A stretch of DNA of 64,000 bases from contig JAFEBU010000044.1 of NCBI GenBank assembly GCA_018242505.1, forward strand, positions 50,683 to 114,682, read 5' to 3'. Below are positions 10,503-19,010 of the stretch, in pieces (the first letter of the stretch is position 1; each line of letters starts with the position of its first letter). The notes beneath the pieces were generated by a model that was not told the DNA's origin, made no database searches, and saw only the letters and a program-made list of their open reading frames with translations. The stretch comes from Pseudomonadota bacterium. Its GTDB lineage: Bacteria; Pseudomonadota; Alphaproteobacteria; Reyranellales; Reyranellaceae. The position numbers were made by a program, and so were the translations under genes.

Positions 10503-11990
10503 TCAGCGTTCGTAGTTGTCGGCGATCCACCGGTCGAGCAGCCGCACGCCGAAGGCGGTGGCCCCCTTGGGTATCGTGTCGTTGCCCTTGCCCGACCATG
10601 CCATACCGGCGATGTCGAGGTGAGCCCAGGCCACGCCCTCCTGCACAAAGCGTTGCAGGAACTGCGCCGCCGTAATCGAGCCACCGTCGCGACCGTTGCT
10701 GACATTCTTCATGTCGGCGATGTCGGAATCGATCAACTTGTCGTACTTCGGGCCAAGCGGCATGCGCCATAGCTTCTCGCCGACCTCGGATCCAGCCGCG
10801 CGCAGCTTGTTGGAAAGCGGAGTGTTGTTGGAGAACAGGCCTGCCCGCTCGTGTCCCAACGACACAATGATCGCGCCGGTGAGCGTGGAAAGCTCCACCA
10901 TCGCCTGCGGCTTGAATTTCTCCTGCGCATACCACATCGCATCGCACAGGATCAGGCGTCCCTCGGCGTCGGTGTTGATCACCTCCACGGTCTGGCCGGA
11001 CATTGTCTTGACCACGTCGCCCGGCCGCTGGGCGTTCCCGTCGGGCATGTTCTCGACCAAAGCACAGATGCCCACGACATTCGCACGGGCCTTGCGGCCC
11101 GCCAGGAGCTTCATCGCACCCGTGACCGCGCCTGCCCCACCCATGTCCCACTTCATGTCTTCCATGCCACCGGCCGGCTTGATGGAGATGCCGCCGGTAT
11201 CGAAGCACACGCCCTTGCCGATCAGCGCCACCGGCGCCTGGCCCTTGGGCCCGTTCATCCAGCGCATGACCAGGAGCTGCGAATCGCGCTCGCTACCCTG
11301 CCCCACGCCCAGGAGAGCGCCCATGCCGAGCTTCTTCATCTCGGCCTCGTCCAGGATGTCGACCTTCACCCCGAGCTTGGTGAGTTCCTTGGCACGGCGC
11401 GCGAATTCAACCGGATAGAGGACGTTGGCCGGTTCACTCACGAGATCGCGGGTGAAGAAGACTGCATCGACCGTCGGCTCCAGCCGGGCATAGGCGCGGC
11501 GGGCGTCGGCCACCGTGGAGACGACCACGGTGATCTGCTCCAGCGTCGCCTTCTGCTCCGGCTTCTCCTTGGTCTTGTATTTGTCGAAGCGATAGCTACG
11601 CAGGCGCGCGCCGAGTGCGATATGGGCTGCGACTTCGGCCGGCGACAGCCTTCCCTTCACAGGATCGACCACGACGGTCACAGCCTTCTGGCCCGCGGCA
11701 TTGGCATCAGCGACGACCAGGCCTCCCAGGCTCTCGGCCGCGCGGGCATCGAGTTCCCGGGCCTTGCCGACCCCCAGCAGCAGCAGGCGGCCGAATTTTT
11801 CATGACCCAAGACGCTCAAGAGTTGGCACTTGGCGCCACTGAAACGGCTGGCCGCGACGGCGCGCTCCAGAAAGCCATCGCCTTGCTGGTCGATAGCCTT
11901 GGCGGTCGCCAGGAATTGCTTTTCTGCCGCTACGAAGACGGCGACATTGCCGGAGAAAGCCTTCGGAAAGGCGGAAAATTCCACTTTCAT
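10503..11990 (-). CDS. pepA: Leucyl (cytosol) aminopeptidase
   Basis: 495-residue M17 metallopeptidase that removes N-terminal residues from peptides, typically as a hexamer with two metal ions. The C-terminal catalytic domain shows IGKGVCFDTGGISIKP (Lys/Asp metal ligands), MKWDMGGAGAV, and the family signature NTDAEGRL with its Asp and Glu ligands, then the basic site Arg. The N-terminal macro-like domain is normal. ATG at 11990 with a GAGGGAA ribosome-binding site. In many alphaproteobacteria the divergent neighbour is lptF; here it is a UDP-sugar dehydrogenase. Confidence 0.96.
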   Translation of the reverse strand: MKVEFSAFPKAFSGNVAVFVAAEKQFLATAKAIDQQGDGFLERAVAASRFSGAKCQLLSVLGHEKFGRLLLLGVGKARELDARAAESLGGLVVADANAAGQKAVTVVVDPVKGRLSPAEVAAHIALGARLRSYRFDKYKTKEKPEQKATLEQITVVVSTVADARRAYARLEPTVDAVFFTRDLVSEPANVLYPVEFARRAKELTKLGVKVDILDEAEMKKLGMGALLGVGQGSERDSQLLVMRWMNGPKGQAPVALIGKGVCFDTGGISIKPAGGMEDMKWDMGGAGAVTGAMKLLAGRKARANVVGICALVENMPDGNAQRPGDVVKTMSGQTVEVINTDAEGRLILCDAMWYAQEKFKPQAMVELSTLTGAIIVSLGHERAGLFSNNTPLSNKLRAAGSEVGEKLWRMPLGPKYDKLIDSDIADMKNVSNGRDGGSITAAQFLQRFVQEGVAWAHLDIAGMAWSGKGNDTIPKGATAFGVRLLDRWIADNYER

Positions 11991-12071
11991 TCGATTCCCT
12001 CGTTTGTTGTCGATTTTTCGCCCCTGCGACCGGACGGCGCAAGCCGCGATTCGCGCCAAACCACCGATAAA

Positions 12072-12121
12072 TTGAGGGCTGGCATCTCGGCGCGCGCGAC
12101 AGTATCAGTACCGGCCCTCAA
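12072..12121 (+). promoter_or_regulatory. Perfect inverted repeat in the leader of the UDP-sugar dehydrogenase gene
   Basis: TTGAGGGC (12072-12079) and its exact complement GCCCTCAA (12114-12121) enclose 34 bp and end 13 bp before the start codon at 12135. As RNA it would form a hairpin just upstream of the ribosome-binding site; as DNA it could be a dimeric regulator site with a long spacer. The palindrome is seen directly; the role is inference. Confidence 0.4.
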
Positions 12122-12134
12122 ATTGGGAACGGAA

Positions 12135-13469
12135 ATGACTTCAACCTCCCTGCCTCGCGTTTCGGTCGTCGGTCTTGGCAAACTCGGCGCCCCGCTTGCG
12201 GCAGTCCTCGCCAGCCGCGGCTTCACTGTCATTGGCCTCGACGTCAACAAGACCCTGGTCGACGCCATGAACGCCGGCAAGATGCCGATCGTCGAACCGC
12301 AGCTCAACGAACTGATCGCCGCCAACAAAGCACGGCTGTCCGCAACCCTCGATGCCAATGAGGCAATAGAGAAGAGTGATGCGAGCTTCGTGATCGTCCC
12401 CACCCCGTCGGACAGCACCGGCTTTTTCTCCAACCGCTTCGTGCTTCAGGCAATGGAGACGCTCGGCAAAGCGCTGCGCAACAAGAAGGGATATCACGTC
12501 GTGGTCATCACCAGCACGGTGATGCCTGGCACGACCGGCAGCGAGATCAAAGCGGCGCTGGAAGCTGCTTCCGGACGCAAGGTCGGTGCCGATCTCGGCC
12601 TCTGCTACAATCCAGAATTCATCGCGCTTGGCAGCGTCGTGCGCGATATGCTCTACCCCGATTCGATTCTGATCGGCGAAAGCGACACCAAGGCCGGCGA
12701 CATGCTGCAGACGATCTACCTGCAGATGTGCGAGAAGAAGCCGCCGGTGCAGCGTATGAACTTCGTCAATGCCGAGCTCACCAAGATTTCCGTGAACACC
12801 TACGTCACGACCAAGATCTCCTATGCCAACATGCTGGCCGATCTTTGCGACCGTCTGCCGGGCGCGGATGTGGATGTGGTAACCAGGGCGCTGGGTGCCG
12901 ATAGCCGCATCGGCGCGAAGTACCTCCAAGGCGCGATGGGCTATGGCGGTCCGTGTTTCCCGCGCGACAATGTCGCGTTCGCCGCGCTCGCCCGCAAGAT
13001 CGGAGCACGAGCCGACGTCGCGGAGGCAACCGATCGCATCAACAACCACCAGGTCGAGCGCGTCACCGGCCTGGTGGCGAAGCTCGCCAAGGCGGGCACC
13101 CGCATCGCTTTGCTCGGCCTTTCGTACAAGCCGCACACGCCGGTCGTCGAGGAGAGCCATAGCGTCAAGATCGCAACCAAGCTCGCCGATACGGGCTACG
13201 TCGTCACTGTGCACGATCCGCTGGCGCAGGATGCGGCGATCGCCGTGCTGGGCGACAAGGTGGTGGAGGCCTCCTCACTCGACAGTGCGGTGCGTGGCTG
13301 CGATCTCCTGATCGTCGCCACCGGCTGGCCCGAATACAAAGCGATCGACCCGGCCTGGTGCAAGCGCAACGGCCAACATCTCACGATCCTCGATCTGTGG
13401 CGCACACTGCCGGCCGACAAGTTTTCCGATGTGGCGGATCTGATCTATTTGGGGTCGGGGCAAAGCTAA
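12135..13469 (+). CDS. UDP-glucose/UDP-ManNAc-type nucleotide-sugar dehydrogenase
   Basis: 444-residue NAD-dependent enzyme that oxidises the C6 of a UDP- (or GDP-) sugar to a uronic acid. N-terminal Rossmann motif GLGKLG (13-18); catalytic GYGGPCFPRDN with Cys274; C-terminal UDP-binding domain with LLGLSYKPHTPVVEES. The GxxYKP...ES pattern and length fit the UDP-glucose/UDP-N-acetylmannosamine dehydrogenase superfamily; which sugar is used cannot be settled by eye, so no symbol is given. It stands opposite the five-gene polysaccharide operon and presumably feeds it. Confidence 0.88.
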   Translation: MTSTSLPRVSVVGLGKLGAPLAAVLASRGFTVIGLDVNKTLVDAMNAGKMPIVEPQLNELIAANKARLSATLDANEAIEKSDASFVIVPTPSDSTGFFSNRFVLQAMETLGKALRNKKGYHVVVITSTVMPGTTGSEIKAALEAASGRKVGADLGLCYNPEFIALGSVVRDMLYPDSILIGESDTKAGDMLQTIYLQMCEKKPPVQRMNFVNAELTKISVNTYVTTKISYANMLADLCDRLPGADVDVVTRALGADSRIGAKYLQGAMGYGGPCFPRDNVAFAALARKIGARADVAEATDRINNHQVERVTGLVAKLAKAGTRIALLGLSYKPHTPVVEESHSVKIATKLADTGYVVTVHDPLAQDAAIAVLGDKVVEASSLDSAVRGCDLLIVATGWPEYKAIDPAWCKRNGQHLTILDLWRTLPADKFSDVADLIYLGSGQS

Positions 13470-13477
13470 CCTTCGTG

Positions 13478-13501
13478 CCGGATCCCGCCGGGGCGGGCCG
13501 G
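13478..13501. terminator. GC-rich hairpin between convergent genes, possible terminator
   Basis: CCGG-AT-CCCGCC (13478-13489) pairs with GGCGGG-CCGG (13492-13501), 9 bp after the dehydrogenase stop and 87 bp from the stop of the opposing gene. There is no T-run, so it may only help termination or protect the 3' end. Confidence 0.35.
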
Positions 13502-13587
13502 AATGGACGCGACGCCGCCCACGATCGGAGCCCGCCTCTCCAGCGCCGGTCACGTTTCGCAGACGCCTCGCCGCTGAGCCCCGCGCC

Positions 13588-15165
13588 TCAGATTGCGTGT
13601 CGCCCGCGAAAGCGCAGGACCTTACCCTTCATGCTGGGATCGATACGGGGACTACCCGCCAATACCTGTCCGCAGAACGGGTTGATGTTGGCCCCGATAT
13701 AGTCGGTGAACAGCGGCCAGAACCGATTGTAGATCACATTCACGCCGATGAAGCGGCGCGGCAGCCGACGCCCCTCAGGGCGGGTTTCCTCTTCCATGGA
13801 GGCCGCCTGCCTCAGCAACCGGCTGACGACCTTCAGGCGCTTCTCGTCGAGCGGCGCCGCAGGCCGGCCCGTCCGCACCGGGTCCATGATCTTCTGTGTG
13901 GCGAGGCCGAATTCGAAGATGAACATGTCCGCTCGTCGGAGCAGATCGGCAAAGGGACCGGCTTCCACCCCTGGGGTGTCGAGCGGCAGGCCCTGGCATT
14001 CGTTGGGCACCAGGATGGGTCCGCTGAAGCCCATGGCGCGCCATGCGACGGCGAAGTGGCTGAGGAAATCGGCGCGCGCGCCGACCAGCATCAAGGCGGA
14101 GTCGCGCGGATAGGTCAGCACCTGATCGCAAACGAATGGCAGGGTATGCGGCAAATCGTAGGTCAGGTCGTTGAACAGGTGCCATTCGAGGTTGGTCGTC
14201 CGATAAGGCTCGGTGGCGGGCTTGATGGCAGCGCCAATGCCCGCCGCAAAACGCTCGAAGGCCGTGTCCCGATCGAGCCGAATCTCTTCGATCTCGAGGT
14301 CGGGCCATCCCCAGGTTTCCGCCTGCGCGGGAAGGTACGGCGTCGACACATTCCATAGAAAACGATCGTGATCGTTCATCTTGGTTTGCCGGCCTTTGTT
14401 GTTCGCAGCGGCGACGCGGGTGTGGTCGCAATGATATCCGAAGACCTTGTCGATCAGCGTGTCGACCGAACCGCGATAGAGCGCAAGGCGGGCGGCAAGA
14501 TTCGAATCGCAATGCCAGCCCAGCAGCATCTCTTCGTCGAAGCCGTGGATCGCGAACATGTCCTCGCGAAGCGCGGCCTGAAAATCGCCCAGTGCATCGT
14601 AGCGCATGGGCATATGGTTGTAGACGACCTGGTTGAGATGGAACCGCATCGACCAATCGCGCAACTTGGCGAGATTGCCGGCGGGATCGCGACGATCGAA
14701 GGCCGCCTCCCACAACATCTCGGGCAACTCGAATCGAGGCACCTGGTAGAAGCCATCGGGGATCGCGGCCAGGATGTCGCTCAGCGACTCCTTCTCGTTG
14801 CGCGGCACCAGCAGCATGTCGGTGTTGGTGTAGAGGATCCAGCGATTGCGCGGATTGGAGCGCCGCAATGCCACGTTGCGCGACTGTGCTTCGAGCGCGA
14901 CGAGGTGCGTGCGCGCCTTCAAATGCACGTGCTGCTCGGGCCGCACGCGGAGGATGCGCATCACCTTTTTGGCTTTGTCGGTCAGCGTATCCTGGATCGC
15001 TTCGGGAAAGGTGGGATGGTCGTCCGGTGTGTTGTAGTCGACGAACAGGATCTCGTCGTCGGGATCCGACATCACCTCGGCAATCGCGTTGAAGCTGATC
15101 GCTCCCCGCTTGTGCAGGTTGTAGCCGTGACTATCGTTGCGGCCGTACAAAATGACGGAAAACAT
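13588..15165 (-). CDS. Glycosyltransferase-like protein, large, divergent
   Basis: 525 residues with no membrane segment or signal peptide. The first 230 residues read as a GT-A fold nucleotide-sugar transferase: a strand FSVILYGRN, an acidic EILFVDYNT, and WILYTNTDMLLV, whose NTD (114-116) sits where the metal-binding DxD belongs. A GFDEEMLLGWHCDSNLA segment resembles the acceptor/ED motif. The C-terminal 280 residues were not recognised. Last gene of the minus-strand polysaccharide operon, 24 bp after the TPR gene. The general glycosyltransferase call is fair; donor and acceptor are unknown. Confidence 0.62.
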   Translation of the reverse strand: MFSVILYGRNDSHGYNLHKRGAISFNAIAEVMSDPDDEILFVDYNTPDDHPTFPEAIQDTLTDKAKKVMRILRVRPEQHVHLKARTHLVALEAQSRNVALRRSNPRNRWILYTNTDMLLVPRNEKESLSDILAAIPDGFYQVPRFELPEMLWEAAFDRRDPAGNLAKLRDWSMRFHLNQVVYNHMPMRYDALGDFQAALREDMFAIHGFDEEMLLGWHCDSNLAARLALYRGSVDTLIDKVFGYHCDHTRVAAANNKGRQTKMNDHDRFLWNVSTPYLPAQAETWGWPDLEIEEIRLDRDTAFERFAAGIGAAIKPATEPYRTTNLEWHLFNDLTYDLPHTLPFVCDQVLTYPRDSALMLVGARADFLSHFAVAWRAMGFSGPILVPNECQGLPLDTPGVEAGPFADLLRRADMFIFEFGLATQKIMDPVRTGRPAAPLDEKRLKVVSRLLRQAASMEEETRPEGRRLPRRFIGVNVIYNRFWPLFTDYIGANINPFCGQVLAGSPRIDPSMKGKVLRFRGRHAI

Positions 15166-15189
15166 CGGATCCTCGCTGGCCTGATACGA

Positions 15190-16320
15190 CTAGGAACCGA
15201 GGCGCACCAGTTCGTGGCGAGCCGCAGCGTACTCGATCATAGACGGGGGAACTCCGTCGACGACTTCATTGAAGTGCCCGCGAGCTTTGGCAGGATCGGC
15301 CGCAAGGGCAAGCACCCCGAGCTGAAAGTGCGCCTCTCCTTTCCGCTGTCGATTGTCGGCTTGAGTCAGTATCTGCTCGGCCGACGACGTTCCGACATGG
15401 AGCCCGATCAAGGGCCCCGGCCACGCGTCGAACGACGACGTACCGCCAGGCACCGATGGGCGGCCGAGCCGCCGCAGGGCAGTCACTCGATAGAGTTGCC
15501 AGTAGGGATCGCACGGCTCCTTTTCCAAGGCACGATCCAGTTCAGGCAGGGCCTTTTCGTAGTCGGCGAGACGCAACATCACACAGGCGCGCGCCGATGC
15601 ACGTTCCTTGGGAAGAAGATCGAATTGAAGCCGCCAATCGGCATCGGCGTCGTGCAAACGCCCCAGCGCAAGCCGGGCAATCGCGCGGCCGCTCAGGAAT
15701 TCGGCATTTCTCGGCTGATCGGCACAGGCCTTGTCGAACGTTGCAGCGGCTTCCTCGAAGCGGCCTGACATGAGGAACGCTTCCGCCTTGAGGGCCACTA
15801 CGTCGGACAGCCCCGGCTTCACCTTGAGAGCGGCTTCGTAGTCCGCGAGTGCGGCGTCTGGTTGACCCTCTGCGAGGAACGCGTTGCCTCGGGCAATGAA
15901 GGGATGCACCCGCTGTTTCACGTTCTGAAGGACCGAGGTGTAGGATGCGATTTCGGCAGTCGACCGGCCGGCGCGCCGCAAAACGAAAGTTCGATCCGGC
16001 GCCCCGGGCCGCAATTTCCATTTCAGCTTGCGTCCAGCCTCATACAGCGACATCGCCTTTTCCGTCTGCCCGGACATGTCGAGGAGTTCTCCTTGCGCCT
16101 CGAACGCCGCGACCAGATCCGGCCCTGTCAGAGCAGTATTGCGCGAGACGGCATCGGCCCCCTTGAATTCACCCGGCCCCGCCGAGTGGGCGCGGGGCAA
16201 AGCTTCTCCTTGCCTTTTGGAGCTGATGGTCAGCCGTCGTCCGTTGAGGACGTCGAAGCTCTTCCGCCAAGCATCTGCGATCTTGTCAGAAAGCCTTGTC
16301 ACAATGCCGGTCTCACTCAA
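15190..16320 (-). CDS. Tetratricopeptide repeat protein of the polysaccharide operon
   Basis: 376 residues. After a low-complexity N-terminal 60, there are several tetratricopeptide-like helix pairs, clearest at GNAFLAEGQPDAALADYEAALKV-type positions (about 145-170), then LKAEAFLMSGRFEEAAATFDKA, GRAIARLALGRLHDADAD and YEKALPELDRAL. No catalytic motif is seen; a scaffold or chain-length/assembly role in glycan synthesis is inferred from position between manC and the terminal glycosyltransferase. The N-terminus carries no signal peptide, so it is probably cytoplasmic. Confidence 0.68.
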   Translation of the reverse strand: MSETGIVTRLSDKIADAWRKSFDVLNGRRLTISSKRQGEALPRAHSAGPGEFKGADAVSRNTALTGPDLVAAFEAQGELLDMSGQTEKAMSLYEAGRKLKWKLRPGAPDRTFVLRRAGRSTAEIASYTSVLQNVKQRVHPFIARGNAFLAEGQPDAALADYEAALKVKPGLSDVVALKAEAFLMSGRFEEAAATFDKACADQPRNAEFLSGRAIARLALGRLHDADADWRLQFDLLPKERASARACVMLRLADYEKALPELDRALEKEPCDPYWQLYRVTALRRLGRPSVPGGTSSFDAWPGPLIGLHVGTSSAEQILTQADNRQRKGEAHFQLGVLALAADPAKARGHFNEVVDGVPPSMIEYAAARHELVRLGS

Positions 16321-16363
16321 ACAGGACTCTGCCTAGACATATGCTCACTCCTACCTGCAGAGC

Positions 16364-17827
16364 CTATCCATCGTGCTTGACGCCGGAACGCAAAGGGCCT
16401 CCTGCTCCAGGGTCTTTTCCCGCCGTTTGATTGGCTTCCTCATAGCGAACGAAATCCTCTTCGTCGAGGTGCTCGCCGGTCTGGACTTCGATGAACTCCA
16501 GCATCGCCGGGCCCGGATTGCGAAAGCTGTGACGACTTTGTCGGGGGATCAGCACGGACTCATTGGTAGTGAGGATATGCTTCTTGCCCTCCAGCAGGAC
16601 CTCGCCCGTCCCGTTCACCACGAACCAATGCTTGTCGCGGCGCCGGTGGCTTTGCAGGGCAAGCTGTTCCCCCGGGTTCATCGTGAGATGCTTGGCTCGG
16701 AAGTGCGCGCCGCGGCAAATCTCTTCGGCGCTGCCCCAGGATCGATGGATCCTGGCATGCTCGGTTGCTGCCTTGTAGTTGCTGTCCGACATGCGCTGCA
16801 CGACGTCCTTCAGGCGCGGCAAATTGCTGTGATGTCCGACGAGGACGGCATCATGCATCGCCACGACCACCACATCCTCGATGCCGATCACGGCGGTCAG
16901 CGGGCCATCCGAGCGGACATAGGAGTTGCGCACCTCGTCCAGCTCGACCGGCCCTTCGGTGACGTTGCCGGCGCTGTCGGCATGGCCGATGTCCAGCATC
17001 GCCCCCCAGGTGCCAAGATCGGACCAACGAAACGTCGCCGGCACCACCCAGCATCTGTCGGTCCGTTCCATTACCGCATAGTCGATCGACTTTGCCGGTG
17101 CCTTGCCGAACGCCGTGGCGTCGAGGAAGACTGTCGCTCCGTCTCGTCTCGCCCTGGCGACGGCCTCCTCGGCCGCCGCCGCCATGGCCGGCTCGAATCG
17201 TGCCATCTCCGACAGCAGCACACCCGGCGAAAACAGGAAATTGCCGCTGTTCCATAGCAGTCCCTCGGCAAGGTAACGCAATGCCGTCTGCGTGTCGGGC
17301 TTTTCTACGAATGCCGCAACCTTGCGCACCGCACCGATCGCATCGGTACCTGGGCGTATATATCCGTAGTCGGTCTTGGGCTCCGTCGGCGGAATGCCGA
17401 AGGTCACGATGCCTCCCTTCCCGACCGCACCCAGCCCCATGCGGCAATCAGCACGAAACTCTTCCTCCCCGATCACCAGATGGTCGGAAGCAAGCGCCAA
17501 CACGGCATCGGCGCCAATGCTCTTGGCATACGCCGCTGCCGCACCAATGGCCGGGCCCGAGTCGCGGCGCGCAGGTTCGATCAGCAGATCGATCTCGATC
17601 CCGACCTCGCGAGCCTGCTGTTCGGCTGTGAAGCGATAGTTGTCGTTCGTCGCAATGACCGGGCGTCCGAACAGCGCAGTGTCAGCGACACGCAGGAGCG
17701 TTTGCTGAAAGGTCGACTGCTTGCCGAGCAGCGGCACGAATTGCTTGGGCATGCTCTCGCGCGACAGAGGCCACAGGCGCTTGCCTGAGCCTCCAACCAG
17801 GATGATGGGGGTGATCAGCTTGGACAT
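16364..17827 (-). CDS. manC: Mannose-1-phosphate guanylyltransferase (with degenerate mannose-6-phosphate isomerase domain)
   Basis: 487 residues, the length of bifunctional ManC/XanB/CpsB. The N-terminal nucleotidyltransferase half is intact: VGGSGKRLWPLSRESMPKQF (11-30), the FVEKP motif and WNSGNFLF, so GDP-mannose formation from Man-1-P and GTP is expected. The C-terminal half is the cupin type-II isomerase domain, but its metal motif reads QSHRRRDKHW (about residue 393) where active enzymes have Q-x-H-x-H-R-x-E-H-W. Of the His-x-His...Glu ligands the second His is Arg and the Glu is Lys. I infer the isomerase activity is lost; the adjacent AGE-family gene may supply it. Second-to-last step of the operon's sugar supply. 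Confidence 0.9.
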   Translation of the reverse strand: MSKLITPIILVGGSGKRLWPLSRESMPKQFVPLLGKQSTFQQTLLRVADTALFGRPVIATNDNYRFTAEQQAREVGIEIDLLIEPARRDSGPAIGAAAAYAKSIGADAVLALASDHLVIGEEEFRADCRMGLGAVGKGGIVTFGIPPTEPKTDYGYIRPGTDAIGAVRKVAAFVEKPDTQTALRYLAEGLLWNSGNFLFSPGVLLSEMARFEPAMAAAAEEAVARARRDGATVFLDATAFGKAPAKSIDYAVMERTDRCWVVPATFRWSDLGTWGAMLDIGHADSAGNVTEGPVELDEVRNSYVRSDGPLTAVIGIEDVVVVAMHDAVLVGHHSNLPRLKDVVQRMSDSNYKAATEHARIHRSWGSAEEICRGAHFRAKHLTMNPGEQLALQSHRRRDKHWFVVNGTGEVLLEGKKHILTTNESVLIPRQSRHSFRNPGPAMLEFIEVQTGEHLDEEDFVRYEEANQTAGKDPGAGGPLRSGVKHDG

Positions 17828-17851
17828 GACGATGGGACTGCCGGCGACACG

Positions 17852-19009
17852 CTAGGCTGCCTCGGCAGCGCAGCGGTCGAGTTCATCGATGGCACACAGG
17901 ACGTGATAGAGCGTGCTTGCCGGCATGTCCTTCGCCGCCGGCGCATTTTTTGCGTCAAGGCGATCCATCCAGCCTCCCGGATGACCCGGCGCGAGGAAGT
18001 GCCGATGGAGCAGGGTTGCCACCTCCGCCGCCTTTGCCATCGCACCTGGACGGCCGGCAGCCGCCTCCGCCACATTGGCCTTGAGCGCTTCCGTCATCGG
18101 CCAGGTCCGGTGCGACGGCAAACGGTGCCTGCCGTCGATCAGCACCTCATCCACCATCAGGCCCGCCGCGTCGTAGCCGTGGCGGGCCGCATGGGCATAG
18201 AGCGCATCGACATAGGGCTGCACGACGCGACCAGTTTCGCGCTCGAACCAGCGCAACAGCCACACCCACTCCGAATGATGGCCCGGCTCGACGATGGTCC
18301 CGGCCTCTCCTGCCGCCGGTTGAAGGGTCTCGTCGAAATATTCGCCGAGAATGCCGGGGGTGGGTTGAAAGAACCGTGATGTAAAGAGGCCAAAGATCTC
18401 GCCGGCACGGGCGAGATAACGGGCCTCGCGGGTCGTCGTCCACAAAGACAACATGGCTTCGAACAGATGCATATGCGGATTCTGTCGCCGCGGCGTTCTG
18501 GAGGCCGGCAATGCCTCGACATAGCCGCCCGAACTCGGGGCATGCATGTCGCAATCGATGAAAGCCAGCGTCTGGTCGGCCAGTACCACGGCCTCGCGCC
18601 GGCCCGTGGTACGAATATAGGAGCTGATTGCGAGCAGCGCGAAGGCGTGGCTATAGAGATCGCGCCGCGGATCGCCGATGCGGCCGTCGCCATGAACGGA
18701 ATAGACCCATCCCGCCTGGCCATCCGGCCGATGATAATCGCGGACCATGGCGGCGTAGGCTTTGTCCACCACCGCTGCGGCGCCCGGGTACCAGTCCCGT
18801 CGGGCAGCCAGCGCATAGGAGAAGATCTGCCGGGCTTGCACGATCAGGCGGGTGGGTCCGTCGAGCACCGGCTCTCCCGCGAGCGTCAGGGTCTCGCGGA
18901 AACGTCCGGTCGCTGTGTCGAAACCGGCCGTAGCCCAGAGCGGCAAAGCCTGGCGAATCGCCCAGTCGCGCAAGAGCGCGGCACTCTCCTTCAACTCAAT
19001 CGCTGCCAC
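17852..19009 (-). CDS. AGE family epimerase/isomerase
   Basis: 385 residues of the (alpha/alpha)6-barrel N-acylglucosamine 2-epimerase superfamily, whose members include mannose-6-phosphate isomerase-like and sugar 2-epimerase enzymes. Typical motifs: DWYPGAAAVVDKAY, QAGWVYSVHGDG, a His-rich PHMHLFEAMLSLW helix, and GHHSEWVWLLRWFERETG carrying the catalytic His. Next to manC the likely reaction is fructose-6-P to mannose-6-P, or an epimerisation in the same pathway; this is inference. It begins with GTG at 19009, just one nucleotide after the TGA of the upstream glycosyltransferase gene, with a GGGG ribosome-binding site inside that gene's 3' end: strong translational coupling. Confidence 0.85.
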   Translation of the reverse strand: MAAIELKESAALLRDWAIRQALPLWATAGFDTATGRFRETLTLAGEPVLDGPTRLIVQARQIFSYALAARRDWYPGAAAVVDKAYAAMVRDYHRPDGQAGWVYSVHGDGRIGDPRRDLYSHAFALLAISSYIRTTGRREAVVLADQTLAFIDCDMHAPSSGGYVEALPASRTPRRQNPHMHLFEAMLSLWTTTREARYLARAGEIFGLFTSRFFQPTPGILGEYFDETLQPAAGEAGTIVEPGHHSEWVWLLRWFERETGRVVQPYVDALYAHAARHGYDAAGLMVDEVLIDGRHRLPSHRTWPMTEALKANVAEAAAGRPGAMAKAAEVATLLHRHFLAPGHPGGWMDRLDAKNAPAAKDMPASTLYHVLCAIDELDRCAAEAA

Positions 19010-19010
19010 C

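Noticed and set aside
14368..15768. 466-codon plus-strand open frame
   Set aside because: Overlaps two minus-strand genes of the polysaccharide operon that have clear domain content.
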